Assembly: GCA_017649745.1 (NCBI GenBank)
Contig: JAGCGE010000314.1
Coordinates: 1-13,783 of the forward strand
DNA from: Clostridiales bacterium
GTDB taxonomy: Bacteria; Bacillota_A; Clostridia; Saccharofermentanales; Saccharofermentanaceae
DNA: 13,783 bases
Direction: 5' to 3'
The notes under the pieces were generated by a model. That model was not told where the DNA came from. It ran no database searches and saw only the letters and a program-made list of their open reading frames with translations. This document shows positions 1 to 7,847 of this stretch, one piece after another. Made by a program: the position numbers and the translations under genes. The stretch's first letter is position 1; each line of letters starts with the position of its first letter.

Positions 1-1575
1 GATAAGCTCATGAAGGCTGACGCGAAGATGTGTAAGGATCTCGGAATGGAAAGCATCATGAATCTTGAAGTGAGAACGGATATGCTCGACACGACGAGAA
101 ACAGTATTATGTTTGTCCAGTATAGTACGATGATGGGAGCAGATTTTAAGACTCTTATCTGGGACTATGAACCGCTTTCCGAGGTAAGAGATCAGGCAGA
201 GAATATCTCTTCGGTCTTTTTCGAGAATGAGGATTCTGAGCAAAGAGGACTTGATACGGCATACATGGTCTACGATATGTTCCTTAATACAAATCAGGAT
301 GTATTGGAAAGTGCGCTTCCGCACGAATATGTGGTGATCTTTGACGAAGCGGAAATGAAGGAGAATTTCACGGGTTTTGATGTTATCGATTACCTCAAGT
401 CGATAGGATATGACGAGGATCATCTGGACAGGTTCATGGTGCTTGACGAGGGACAGTTCAGATATCTGGGAAAAGTTCTTACGGATGACAGGCTAAGCGA
501 AGTCAAGAACTACGAATTATACAGGCTGATCGGGAAGTACGGCGCATTTATCACTCCTTCTTATGATGACTTAAAAGATCAGATCAATTACAAGGATCTC
601 GATACGCAGGCGAAGGACGCGATCTTAAATGACATGACGGATATCGTGGATCCGCTGTATGTCGAGAACTGCTACGACGAGGAGACAGATGAGTACATAA
701 GATCGATGTGTGACGACATCAAGGAAGGCTATAGAGATCTCATTACGAATGCCGACTGGCTCACAAAAGAGACCAGGGATGGCCTTCTTACTAAGCTCGA
801 TAATATCGTCTATGTAACGGGAACTGATCTTAAGAGATGTGACCCGAATGAATATAAGGATCTGTGCGGAAAAGATTATTACGAGATGATCAGAAATTAC
901 CTCGTAAAAAAGAACGGGGAAGATGTTGATAAGCTTAAGGAAAAACCGGATAACACTGTGCCGGGAATGCCTATGGCAATGCTCAACGCCTGCTATGATC
1001 CGAACAAGAATAACATAACGATCAGTACGGCGATATTAATTGCTCCTTTCCTTGACATGAACGCCGATTATTATACGAACCTCGGAGGCATCGGAATGGT
1101 GATCGCGCATGAGATGGGACATGCTTTTGACAGTAACTGCATCAAGTTCGATCCTAGCGGCAGGTTTGATCCTTCATGGATAAGTGAAAAGGATGTAGCC
1201 GCACTCGAAGAACGCAACCTGAAAGCGATCAGTTACTTTGAGAATAACTTCACGGTATTTGAGGTCTATCACGTTGACGGTGAGCAGACCTTAGGCGAGA
1301 ATTACGCCGATCTCGGCGGAATGGAGTGTGTCGTATCTCTTACGAAGACCAAGGAAGACAGAGAAAAACTCTTCACGAATTACGCGGTGATCTGGTCTGT
1401 CAAAAAGACTTCCGACCACTTGTGGGATCAGATCGAGACTGACGAACACAGCCCTGAGATATTAAGAACAAATTCGATCCTGTCGACCATAGATGAGTTC
1501 TATGAGACATACGATATTCAGGAAGGCGACGGCATGTACATCGCGCCTGAAGACCGCATTTCCAGATGGCATTGA
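1..1575 (+). CDS. M13 family metallopeptidase (neprilysin/PepO-like), 5'-truncated by the window edge
   Basis: This is a zinc metallopeptidase of family M13, whose members cleave oligopeptides. The reading frame is open from base 1, so the true start lies outside. The visible part is 524 residues against roughly 630-700 for the family, so about 100-170 N-terminal residues are missing and any signal peptide cannot be judged. Numbering from base 1, the zinc motif HEMGH is at residues 370-374 (catalytic Glu371) and the third zinc ligand motif ExxxD, read as ENYAD, is at 433-437. The substrate-binding NAxY motif reads NACY at 329-332. The C-terminal MYIAPEDRISRW resembles the usual bacterial M13 end, so the 3' end is intact. 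The stop lies 12 nt before the permease start, suggesting cotranscription with the ABC transporter. Whether it is secreted or cytoplasmic is unknown. Confidence 0.93.
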   Translation, partial: DKLMKADAKMCKDLGMESIMNLEVRTDMLDTTRNSIMFVQYSTMMGADFKTLIWDYEPLSEVRDQAENISSVFFENEDSEQRGLDTAYMVYDMFLNTNQDVLESALPHEYVVIFDEAEMKENFTGFDVIDYLKSIGYDEDHLDRFMVLDEGQFRYLGKVLTDDRLSEVKNYELYRLIGKYGAFITPSYDDLKDQINYKDLDTQAKDAILNDMTDIVDPLYVENCYDEETDEYIRSMCDDIKEGYRDLITNADWLTKETRDGLLTKLDNIVYVTGTDLKRCDPNEYKDLCGKDYYEMIRNYLVKKNGEDVDKLKEKPDNTVPGMPMAMLNACYDPNKNNITISTAILIAPFLDMNADYYTNLGGIGMVIAHEMGHAFDSNCIKFDPSGRFDPSWISEKDVAALEERNLKAISYFENNFTVFEVYHVDGEQTLGENYADLGGMECVVSLTKTKEDREKLFTNYAVIWSVKKTSDHLWDQIETDEHSPEILRTNSILSTIDEFYETYDIQEGDGMYIAPEDRISRWH

Positions 1576-1577
1576 TG

Positions 1578-1583
1578 AGGTGT
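1578..1583 (+). promoter_or_regulatory. Ribosome binding site deciding the permease start
   Basis: GAGGTG lies 3 nt after the peptidase stop. Its GAGG core is 6 nt before the ATG at 1588. An in-frame GTG at 1582 overlaps this site and cannot use it, so the ATG is preferred. Confidence 0.6.
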
Positions 1584-1587
1584 GAAA

Positions 1588-4050
1588 ATGAAGATAATAC
1601 TTAAGAATTCGATCAAGAATATATTCAAAAAACCTCTGAGGACTCTCCTCATGACGTTTACTATCTTTCTTTGTGTCGTAGCAGGATTATTCTGCATCGA
1701 CATCGGTCAGTGCCTGGACCTGCTCGTGGCCGAGATGTTCGGAAACATCGCCACTGCTGACTTTACGATCGAGTCGGAAAAGCCCGTCGTTTTTCCTGAC
1801 GGGATGCCGGAACATAAGGACTTTACTCTCTATATCAACCAAGAGTATGTCTACACCGATATCGAGAGCGATCCGGCCTTTGTAAACAAGTCCGAATTCA
1901 TCGTTTACGGCGCCGACATCAAGGCAGCGAACGAGATGAACTTCATCGACTTCGATTCGCTTGGTGAAGACGAGATCGCCATCAACTCGAGCATGGCAAA
2001 AAGGTACGGGTACAAGGAAGGTGACGTCATCACTTTGCACGACAGAGCCGACGGCGAGCACGAGTTCAAGGTCAAGGAAGTTATCACAACTTCCGCTACG
2101 AATCCTGTTCTCGCCGGCAAGGACTGCGCGATCATTAATCTTGATGCCGGCGACATGCTCTCATGCGGAGTTCGAGACAACATGATAATGTTCGTCAAGC
2201 TTAATGATGATGCCAATGTTGAAGACACGGTAAAACTTCTCGAGAAAGAACTTCCGAGAGCTTCGGTCTCATCCCTCGCACTCAGCAAGGAAGACACAAA
2301 ATCCTTAAACGATATCAAGATGTTCCTTTATATCATCTTCGCGGTGTCGTTCCTCCTGGTGATCTTCGTCACCATCTCGATAAGCGAACGCATCGTCAGC
2401 GAGCGCATGTCCTTCATCGGCACCTTAAGAAGCCTCGGAATGAGTTCCGACCGTACATGCAGCATCCTTCTTCTCGAAAACATCCTCTACGCCCTCCTCG
2501 GTGCGATCCCGGGAATCCTTTTCTATCTCTCGATCAGAGGAAGTCTTCTCTCGAGCATGCTTCGTATCGAAAACAATGAAGGCGTGTCCATCAAGATCGA
2601 CGCAGGACCGATATCTGTCCCGCTGGTCATAGGCGTATTTGTCGGAGCACTTTTGGTTGAGTGTCTGATCCCGTTAAGAGCAGTTATGAAGGCACTGAAA
2701 ACTTCCATCCGCGATATCATTTTCGATAACAGGGATACGGAATATAAAAGCAGCAAAAAACTTACCATCGCAGGCCTTGTCTTACTCGCAGCAGCGATCA
2801 TTACGGGGATCTTCTCTAACCACCTTGTAACGGCACTTATCTGCATCATTTCTGCGGTATCATCGGCGGCACTTTTGTTCCCGGTTGTATTGATCAAGAT
2901 CTGTGACGGACTTAAGGTATTTTTCGATAAGATCGGAAGACAAAGATGGGCCCTGGCGGCAGTCGAAGCCAAGTCCCGCAAAAGCTCGGTCGGAAGCGGT
3001 GTTATGTGCATCACTGCAGCAGCTCTTTGCATGATCATCTACGCAGCAGGAATGGCGGAACTTAATTCGATCATGTACAAAGATTATGCATATGATGTCA
3101 GGCTAAACTGCAGCGGCAGATCCGCGATCTATTCCTTCATCGATCACATCGACGGCGTTACGCAGACCGAGAAAGTCTATGACAAAACGGTCATGGCGAT
3201 CTTAGATGACGACAAGGATGCGAAGAGCACAGAGATCATCGGAATGCCTGAGGGCGGATTTAAGCTCTACGGCGACCTGAAGGGACTTCCTTCACAGCTC
3301 GAAGAAGGCACGGTATACATTACAAAAAGACTCGGCGGGATCGAGAAGATCAAGGCCGGAGACACCATAAGATTAACTATCGATCCGGAAGGTGTGATCC
3401 CGTTCGAGCGGGAGTATAAGGTAGCGGGTTTTTTCGAAGATGCGAGCCAGACTGTATACGGCAGAGCGATCGTGATCCCTGAGAAAGATTTTATTAGCAT
3501 GTTCCATGATGTTCCTGGAAGCATCCTCGTCAAATGCGATGATCCCGACAAGACTTCTCAGATCATCAAGACGTACGGCAAGAACGCCGAAGGAAACTGC
3601 TATACGGCAGCAGAACTTCAGGAGAGATCATCAGGCGAATCTTCAGGCTTTATCCTGATCATCACGGTCATCATCATCATGGGTATCAGCATGACATTGA
3701 TCGGAGTTATCAGCAACCAGATCATCGGATTCGAGGGACGCAAAAAAGAATGCGCAGTCATGCTCTCGACGGCGATGAACAAGAGAACGTTATCCGGCAT
3801 CCTTCTTCGCGAATCTTTCATAGTATCGATCGTCGCGGGAACACTCGGAACCGTTCTTGGCATCGGCCTTGTTGCAGCATTCAAGAACGCTCTCGAGCAT
3901 ACCGAGTCCCTCTTCATGAACATGGAGACCGATCCGAAGCTATGCCTGATCTTTTGCATCATTCTTGTGATCGTTTACACATTCACTGTTCTGTTCCCGA
4001 TAAGAAATCTTCGCAGGATGAAGATAGCAGAACAGATCAAATACGAATAA
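1588..4050 (+). CDS. ABC transporter permease with duplicated FtsX domains
   Basis: This is an 820-residue membrane permease of the MacB/FtsX type, expected to work with the ATPase encoded next. Hydrophobic segments lie near residues 17-40, 245-267, 296-316, 345-365, 392-409, 414-436 and 468-488. Three more are in the C-terminal 130 residues. Two large extracytoplasmic stretches (about 45-240 and 492-680) separate them, giving the 10-TM layout with two FtsX cores. A basic N-terminus (MKIILKNSIKNIFKKP) precedes TM1, as is usual. Permeases of this shape export or extract hydrophobic molecules or peptides, or act as mechanotransducers; the substrate cannot be read here. The gene follows the peptidase by 12 nt and precedes the ATPase by 19 nt. 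I chose the ATG at 1588 over the GTG at 1582 because of ribosome-site spacing. Confidence 0.92.
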   Translation: MKIILKNSIKNIFKKPLRTLLMTFTIFLCVVAGLFCIDIGQCLDLLVAEMFGNIATADFTIESEKPVVFPDGMPEHKDFTLYINQEYVYTDIESDPAFVNKSEFIVYGADIKAANEMNFIDFDSLGEDEIAINSSMAKRYGYKEGDVITLHDRADGEHEFKVKEVITTSATNPVLAGKDCAIINLDAGDMLSCGVRDNMIMFVKLNDDANVEDTVKLLEKELPRASVSSLALSKEDTKSLNDIKMFLYIIFAVSFLLVIFVTISISERIVSERMSFIGTLRSLGMSSDRTCSILLLENILYALLGAIPGILFYLSIRGSLLSSMLRIENNEGVSIKIDAGPISVPLVIGVFVGALLVECLIPLRAVMKALKTSIRDIIFDNRDTEYKSSKKLTIAGLVLLAAAIITGIFSNHLVTALICIISAVSSAALLFPVVLIKICDGLKVFFDKIGRQRWALAAVEAKSRKSSVGSGVMCITAAALCMIIYAAGMAELNSIMYKDYAYDVRLNCSGRSAIYSFIDHIDGVTQTEKVYDKTVMAILDDDKDAKSTEIIGMPEGGFKLYGDLKGLPSQLEEGTVYITKRLGGIEKIKAGDTIRLTIDPEGVIPFEREYKVAGFFEDASQTVYGRAIVIPEKDFISMFHDVPGSILVKCDDPDKTSQIIKTYGKNAEGNCYTAAELQERSSGESSGFILIITVIIIMGISMTLIGVISNQIIGFEGRKKECAVMLSTAMNKRTLSGILLRESFIVSIVAGTLGTVLGIGLVAAFKNALEHTESLFMNMETDPKLCLIFCIILVIVYTFTVLFPIRNLRRMKIAEQIKYE

Positions 4051-4069
4051 TCAATCGGAGGAAATCATC

Positions 4070-4744
4070 ATGAACACTATCATTGAAGTCAATAACGTAA
4101 AGAAATCATTCGGAACAAAGACAAACTACAATCAGGTCTTAAACGATGCCTGCATGTTCGTAGGAGAGGGAGAGTACGTCTCCCTCATGGGAGCATCGGG
4201 ATCCGGCAAGTCAACGCTCCTTTACCTGATCGGAGGTCTCGACAGAAACTTCGACGGCAAGATCAAACTCTGCGGCAAGGAGATAGATCAGATGAAAGAC
4301 AGAGAACTTTCTGACCTGCGTCTTCGTAACATCGGTTTCGTGTTCCAGTTCTATAACCTCGTCATGAACCTCAATGTTGAAGACAATATCCTCCTTCCGC
4401 ACACCATTAACGGCAAGTCCAGATCGGAACTAAAAGATGATCTCGACAGGATCCTTAAGATCACGGGCCTTACTGAGAAACGTAAGGCAATGCCTTCGAC
4501 CTTGTCCGGCGGACAGCAGCAGCGCGTCGCCATCGCTCGCGCAGTTCTCGGCAATCCTAAGATCCTTCTGGCTGACGAGCCGACAGGAAACCTCGACTCC
4601 AAATCCGGCAAGGAGATAATGGAACTCTTCAAAAAGCTCAACCGTGAGAACGGACTTACCATCCTTCAGGTCACACACTCCGAAGAATGTGCTTCATACG
4701 GCACCCGAACAGTGCGTCTCGAGAATGGAAAGACCGTCGGATAA
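4070..4744 (+). CDS. ABC transporter ATP-binding protein (LolD/MacB type)
   Basis: This 224-residue nucleotide-binding subunit powers the adjacent FtsX permease from the cytoplasmic side. All ATPase motifs are present: Walker A GASGSGKST (41-49), Q-loop Gln93 in FVFQFYNL, signature LSGGQQQRVAIARA (145-158), Walker B ILLADEP with catalytic Glu170, D-loop NLD (174-176), and switch His203 in VTHSEE. The length and the FYNL after the Q-loop are typical of the LolD/MacB/YknY group. GGAGG at 4057-4061 sits 8 nt before the ATG. The 19-nt gap to the permease and the lack of a terminator indicate one transcript. No defect is visible, so it should be active. Confidence 0.96.
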   Translation: MNTIIEVNNVKKSFGTKTNYNQVLNDACMFVGEGEYVSLMGASGSGKSTLLYLIGGLDRNFDGKIKLCGKEIDQMKDRELSDLRLRNIGFVFQFYNLVMNLNVEDNILLPHTINGKSRSELKDDLDRILKITGLTEKRKAMPSTLSGGQQQRVAIARAVLGNPKILLADEPTGNLDSKSGKEIMELFKKLNRENGLTILQVTHSEECASYGTRTVRLENGKTVG

Positions 4745-4773
4745 GTGGTAGTATTTTAAGTGAATTGTTATGC

Positions 4774-4779
4774 AGGAGG
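4774..4779 (+). promoter_or_regulatory. Ribosome binding site deciding a TTG start for the response regulator
   Basis: A perfect AGGAGG lies 8 nt before a TTG at 4788. An in-frame ATG at 4770 lies upstream of this site and has no ribosome site of its own. The protein from TTG begins MRIAVVDDE, the normal N-terminus of a receiver domain. Confidence 0.75.
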
Positions 4780-4787
4780 GAACAACT

Positions 4788-5498
4788 TTGCGAATCGCAG
4801 TTGTTGACGATGAGATAGTTTTCAGACAGCAGATCGTCTGTATCATCAATAACCTTTACGGCAAAGACCAGGTCAGTTGCTTTCTTTATTCAGACGGAAA
4901 GGAACTTCTCGGCTCGCTCGGAAAAGGCATTGAACCGGACGCGATCTTTCTCGATATCGAGATGAAGGAACTGGACGGAATGTCCACCGCCAAGCTCATC
5001 CGCGAGAAGTACAAAGATATTCCGATCGTATTTCTTACGAGCCATACCGAAATGGCCATGGAAGGATACGAAGTGGAAGCCTTCAGATTCCTCGGAAAAC
5101 CCATAGACGAGACCAAGCTCCGGGAGACTTTATCCGACCTCGAGCGCAAGCTCAAAGTCGACGAGAAAGTAGTCCTTCACAAAGACGGCGAAGATCTGAT
5201 ATTCCCGGTCTCGACTCTCATCTATATCGAGGCATCTAATAACAGCGTAAGGTATGTTTTCAAAAACGATTCCGTCGAAGTAAGGCAGAAGTTTTCGAGA
5301 GCATGCAGCGATATAGAAATGCTGTCCGCGGATTTTGTTAAGATCCACAGATCTTATTATGTCAACTTAGGTCACATCCTTAAGCTGAATTCTTCGGAAG
5401 TAATCACTTCCACGGGCGAATCCTTGCCTGTCGCACGGGGTTCCGGTGCTGAAGTCAAACAGCGGCTTTTCGAGTATGTAAGGAGAACCGGAAGATGA
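4788..5498 (+). CDS. LytTR-family DNA-binding response regulator (AgrA/VirR-like)
   Basis: This 236-residue response regulator is expected to be phosphorylated by the kinase encoded next and then to bind DNA. The receiver domain (about 1-118) has acidic residues Asp7-Asp8, phosphoacceptor Asp56 in FLDIEM, Thr84 in VFLTS and Lys104 in FLGKP. A LytTR DNA-binding domain follows (about 127-232). It includes IYIEASNNSVRYVF, FVKIHRSYYVNL and a C-terminal LPVARG, the characteristic landmarks of this fold. The start is TTG, fixed by AGGAGG at 4774-4779. Starting at the ATG at 4770 would add six unlikely residues. The gene lies 43 nt after the ATPase and its stop overlaps the kinase start. Its targets probably include this cluster, but any binding sites upstream lie outside the window. 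Confidence 0.94.
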   Translation: MRIAVVDDEIVFRQQIVCIINNLYGKDQVSCFLYSDGKELLGSLGKGIEPDAIFLDIEMKELDGMSTAKLIREKYKDIPIVFLTSHTEMAMEGYEVEAFRFLGKPIDETKLRETLSDLERKLKVDEKVVLHKDGEDLIFPVSTLIYIEASNNSVRYVFKNDSVEVRQKFSRACSDIEMLSADFVKIHRSYYVNLGHILKLNSSEVITSTGESLPVARGSGAEVKQRLFEYVRRTGR

Positions 5499-6910
5499 CG
5501 GGATTTGTAACAGCCCTGATCCGATATGTGCCGAACCTTGTCGGAATGAACCTTATACTTCTGTTCTTCATCGACGGCGTGTTGAAATACCGCTTCAAGA
5601 ACAGAAAAAGGATCTGCATCATCGTTGTCGTGCTGAGCATTCTTTTCGGGCTCGTCATTTCCTTGAACGCTGTTGATCCGTTTCCCGGAGAATACCGCCT
5701 GGAAGTAGCGGTGGCAACGGTCGATAGTGCTGAAGATATTGATGTAAACGAGGAAGATTTTGCCGCGGTAACTCAAGCATTGTTATCGCTTATCCTGATC
5801 GTGTTCATAACAATCGAGATACGCGATAAGGTTCTGCGTAAACTCGCGGTAGCAATTTTCTCTACCTCGATCCTGTCGGAGTTTACGATGCTGTTTTCAC
5901 TTTTGCACTCAACGGTATTAGGCTTTTTCAAAAACAGTGAGATGAACGCGTTCCTCTTCATAGGATCAATGTATCTGTTCATGTTCCTGGAATTCCTGCT
6001 CCTCTACTATATCGCCAATCTCCGAACCAAATACGACAACACGCCGATGCCCATAAGGATCCTCTTTGTGGCCTTCGTCTTCTTCGGCCTTTTTGTCTCA
6101 GTGTTCACGGGCCTTCTGAGCGGCGAATCAAACACCAACATCCGCCGTGTCATAACCATCATCTCGCTTCTCATGGTACTCGCGGGCACCTTGATCTTCT
6201 TCTACATTCGCGCCGCCCGAAAAGAGCGCTCCAAGCTCCTTGACGTCAACTCCGCCAACGAGCAGCTCATTACCGCCCAGACCGAGTACTTTGAAGCATC
6301 CGCCCGCGCCGACAAAGAGATCCGTGCCATCCGTCACGATATGAAGAACAACATCCAGGTCCTCTCGCTCCTTCTCGAAAACAATGAGTACGACAAAATG
6401 CGCGACTACCTCGACGAACTCGGCGAGAATCTCCAGAGCACCGACGTCAGCGCCCACACCGGCAACACCATCGCCGACGCCATCATCGCCGAGAAAAAGC
6501 AGAAAGCTTCCGCCCTCGGCCTTGCCCTTAACGCCTCGGGCCAGATCAAAGGCGTCGAGATCTCCTCGGTCGACATGTGCAAGATGCTCGCCAACATCCT
6601 CGACAACGCCATCGAGGCCGCATCCGCCCCGTCCCTCTCGGAACTATCATCCGACATCAAGACGATCACTCTCGATTTTCGCTCCACCGGAAATTTCTTC
6701 ATGATGATCGCCACCAACCCGTGTGTGACCTGCCCGGAAATAAAGGACGGTCAGATCAAGACCACAAAGAAGGAAAAAGAAAACCACGGTTTCGGCATCA
6801 AGAACATCTCCTCCGCGGCAGCAAACTACGGCGGTGAAGTTTCCTTAAACTGTGAGCCTGCCCCATACGGCGGCACCTTCACCATCGAGGTCATGATCCC
6901 GATAAACTGA
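5495..6910 (+). CDS. Membrane sensor histidine kinase, GHKL type (AgrC-like)
   Basis: This 471-residue kinase is the partner of the preceding LytTR regulator. The N-terminal half carries about seven hydrophobic segments (near residues 7-30, 40-58, 92-107, 117-140, 152-173, 186-206 and 219-238). There is a short acidic loop at 61-90 that could face outside. A helical linker follows. The H-box reads RHDMKNN with His281, the N-box ILDNAIEAA with Asn371, and the G-box HGFGIKN at 431-437. The arrangement matches the AgrC/HATPase_c_5 group that often senses peptides. The start overlaps the regulator's stop (ATGA), so translation is coupled. From about nt 6180 codon use changes sharply to C-ending codons and CGC/CGT arginine, unlike the first half. 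A terminator follows 18 nt after the stop. Confidence 0.93.
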   Translation: MTGFVTALIRYVPNLVGMNLILLFFIDGVLKYRFKNRKRICIIVVVLSILFGLVISLNAVDPFPGEYRLEVAVATVDSAEDIDVNEEDFAAVTQALLSLILIVFITIEIRDKVLRKLAVAIFSTSILSEFTMLFSLLHSTVLGFFKNSEMNAFLFIGSMYLFMFLEFLLLYYIANLRTKYDNTPMPIRILFVAFVFFGLFVSVFTGLLSGESNTNIRRVITIISLLMVLAGTLIFFYIRAARKERSKLLDVNSANEQLITAQTEYFEASARADKEIRAIRHDMKNNIQVLSLLLENNEYDKMRDYLDELGENLQSTDVSAHTGNTIADAIIAEKKQKASALGLALNASGQIKGVEISSVDMCKMLANILDNAIEAASAPSLSELSSDIKTITLDFRSTGNFFMMIATNPCVTCPEIKDGQIKTTKKEKENHGFGIKNISSAAANYGGEVSLNCEPAPYGGTFTIEVMIPIN

Positions 6911-6928
6911 TGATCCAACCCTACCAGG

Positions 6929-6952
6929 GCACCTCTTCCGAGGTGCTTTTTT
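6929..6952 (+). terminator. Intrinsic terminator after the kinase gene
   Basis: A perfect 7-bp stem (GCACCTC with GAGGTGC) closes on a TTCC loop and is followed directly by six T residues. It starts 18 nt after the kinase stop and closes the five-gene cluster. Confidence 0.9.
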
Positions 6953-6969
6953 ACGAGGTTTTCAACTTT

Positions 6970-7194
6970 TCCAACATAAGGTTGGAATTCCAAAATCCGA
7001 AAAAAACAAATCCAACTCAAGGTTGGAAAAATGAAAAAGGGCAATTCAGAAAATCCAACCCCGGGTTGTTTTTTCCTCCAAAACACAAGTTTTTGAGATC
7101 ATTCCGAAAGCTGACGGACCCTTTTTCGAGAATAAATGCAACCTAAGGTCGGAAAAATAAAATTAGATTATACGAAATCCAACCTAGGGTTGGA
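6970..7194. repeat. Array of five 17-bp palindromes, consensus TCCAAC-N5-GTTGGA
   Basis: Units lie at 6970-6986, 7011-7027, 7054-7070, 7137-7153 and 7178-7194. Units 1, 2 and 5 have perfect 6-bp arms. Unit 1 extends to TTCCAAC/GTTGGAA, and unit 5 pairs as TCCAACC-TAG-GGTTGGA. Unit 3 ends GTTGTT but keeps CAACCC/GGGTTG around a single C. Unit 4 is degenerate (TGCAAC/GTCGGA). Start-to-start spacings are 41, 43, 83 and 41 bp, near whole multiples of four helical turns. Single half-sites occur at 6914-6919 (TCCAAC) and 7224-7229 (GTTGGA). The DNA between units is A-rich and unrelated between gaps. This fills the 325-bp gap before the acetyltransferase gene and looks like an operator array, though the binding protein is unknown. 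Confidence 0.8.
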
Positions 7195-7202
7195 AAAGTC
7201 TG

Positions 7203-7211
7203 TGATAGAAT
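7203..7211 (+). promoter_or_regulatory. Extended -10 promoter of the GNAT gene, overlapped upstream by a palindrome
   Basis: TGATAGAAT is a TGn-type extended -10 element with five of six matches to TATAAT. No good -35 hexamer is seen. The -35 position (about 7183-7188) lies inside palindrome unit 5, so a protein bound there would affect initiation. The expected RNA start is near 7218, 18 nt before the gene. Confidence 0.45.
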
Positions 7212-7235
7212 ATTGCGAAAAGGGTTGGATTTTTC

Positions 7236-7694
7236 ATGGATATCAATTTTGCACAGGAAAAAGATCTGGAGACGGTCAGCATGATCACCCGGACTACGAT
7301 AAAGGAGATCTATCCGAAGTATTACCCGGCAGGAGCGGTGGATTTCTTCTGCAAATACCATTCTGAGGATAAGATCAAGGCTGCCATACAGAAGGGGAGA
7401 GTCTTTCTTCTTGAAGATGAGGGGCAGAAGGTTGGAACAGTTTCCATTAAGGATAATCACATATACCGTCTTTTTGTTCTTCCCGAGTATCAGGGAAAAG
7501 GATACGGAAGAGCACTGATGGACTTTGCTGAGGAAAAGGTCTTTGAGAATAACGATACTGTTGAACTCGACTCATCTCTGCCTGCCAAGAATATCTATAT
7601 CAAGCGCGGTTATAAAGAGACGGAGTATCATGTTGTTGATACTGATAACGGTGACTTCCTGTGCTATGACGTTATGGTAAAAAACAAGAAATAA
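7236..7694 (+). CDS. GNAT family N-acetyltransferase
   Basis: This 152-residue protein belongs to the Gcn5-related N-acetyltransferases, which move an acetyl group from acetyl-CoA to an amine. The acetyl-CoA-binding motif A is clear: strand IYRLFVLPEYQ, then QGKGYG at 86-91 and helix RALMDFAEEKV. The C-terminal part has AKNIYIKRGYKETE, the usual late strand-helix region. The length is normal for a single-domain member. The substrate cannot be named from sequence. The ribosome site AAAAGGG (7218-7224) is 11 nt from the ATG, longer than for neighbouring genes, and is immediately followed by a GTTGGA half-site. The palindrome array upstream suggests tight regulation. The gene appears monocistronic: 153 nt without a gene follow it. 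Confidence 0.9.
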   Translation: MDINFAQEKDLETVSMITRTTIKEIYPKYYPAGAVDFFCKYHSEDKIKAAIQKGRVFLLEDEGQKVGTVSIKDNHIYRLFVLPEYQGKGYGRALMDFAEEKVFENNDTVELDSSLPAKNIYIKRGYKETEYHVVDTDNGDFLCYDVMVKNKK

Positions 7695-7847
7695 GAATAT
7701 TGCAGTCTCAAAGGCATATACATACTCGAATTTGCCTACTGAAATGAAGATAGATCAGCTTTAGTGCAAGCAGGAGATACTTTTTACTGTCATTATAGTT
7801 GATAAGATTTATCCATAATTCCGAACGGGCGGAAATGGAGGATAAAA

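Noticed and set aside
7102..7119. Possible sixth palindrome in the 83-bp gap of the array
   Set aside because: TCCG and CGGA ends are present, but the arms do not match the consensus and the position is out of phase.
6970..7194. CRISPR array
   Set aside because: Units are only 17 bp, palindromic and degenerate, with A-rich gaps of 24-26 bp and one of 66 bp. No cas genes are present.
6910..7366. Two short + strand open frames (6910-7146 and 7136-7366) in the palindrome region
   Set aside because: They have no ribosome sites, read through the terminator and palindromes, and the second overlaps the GNAT gene in another frame.
7695..7847. Promoter for the coiled-coil gene (TATAGT at 7794-7799)
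   Set aside because: A -10-like hexamer is present, but no -35 or TGn element supports it.
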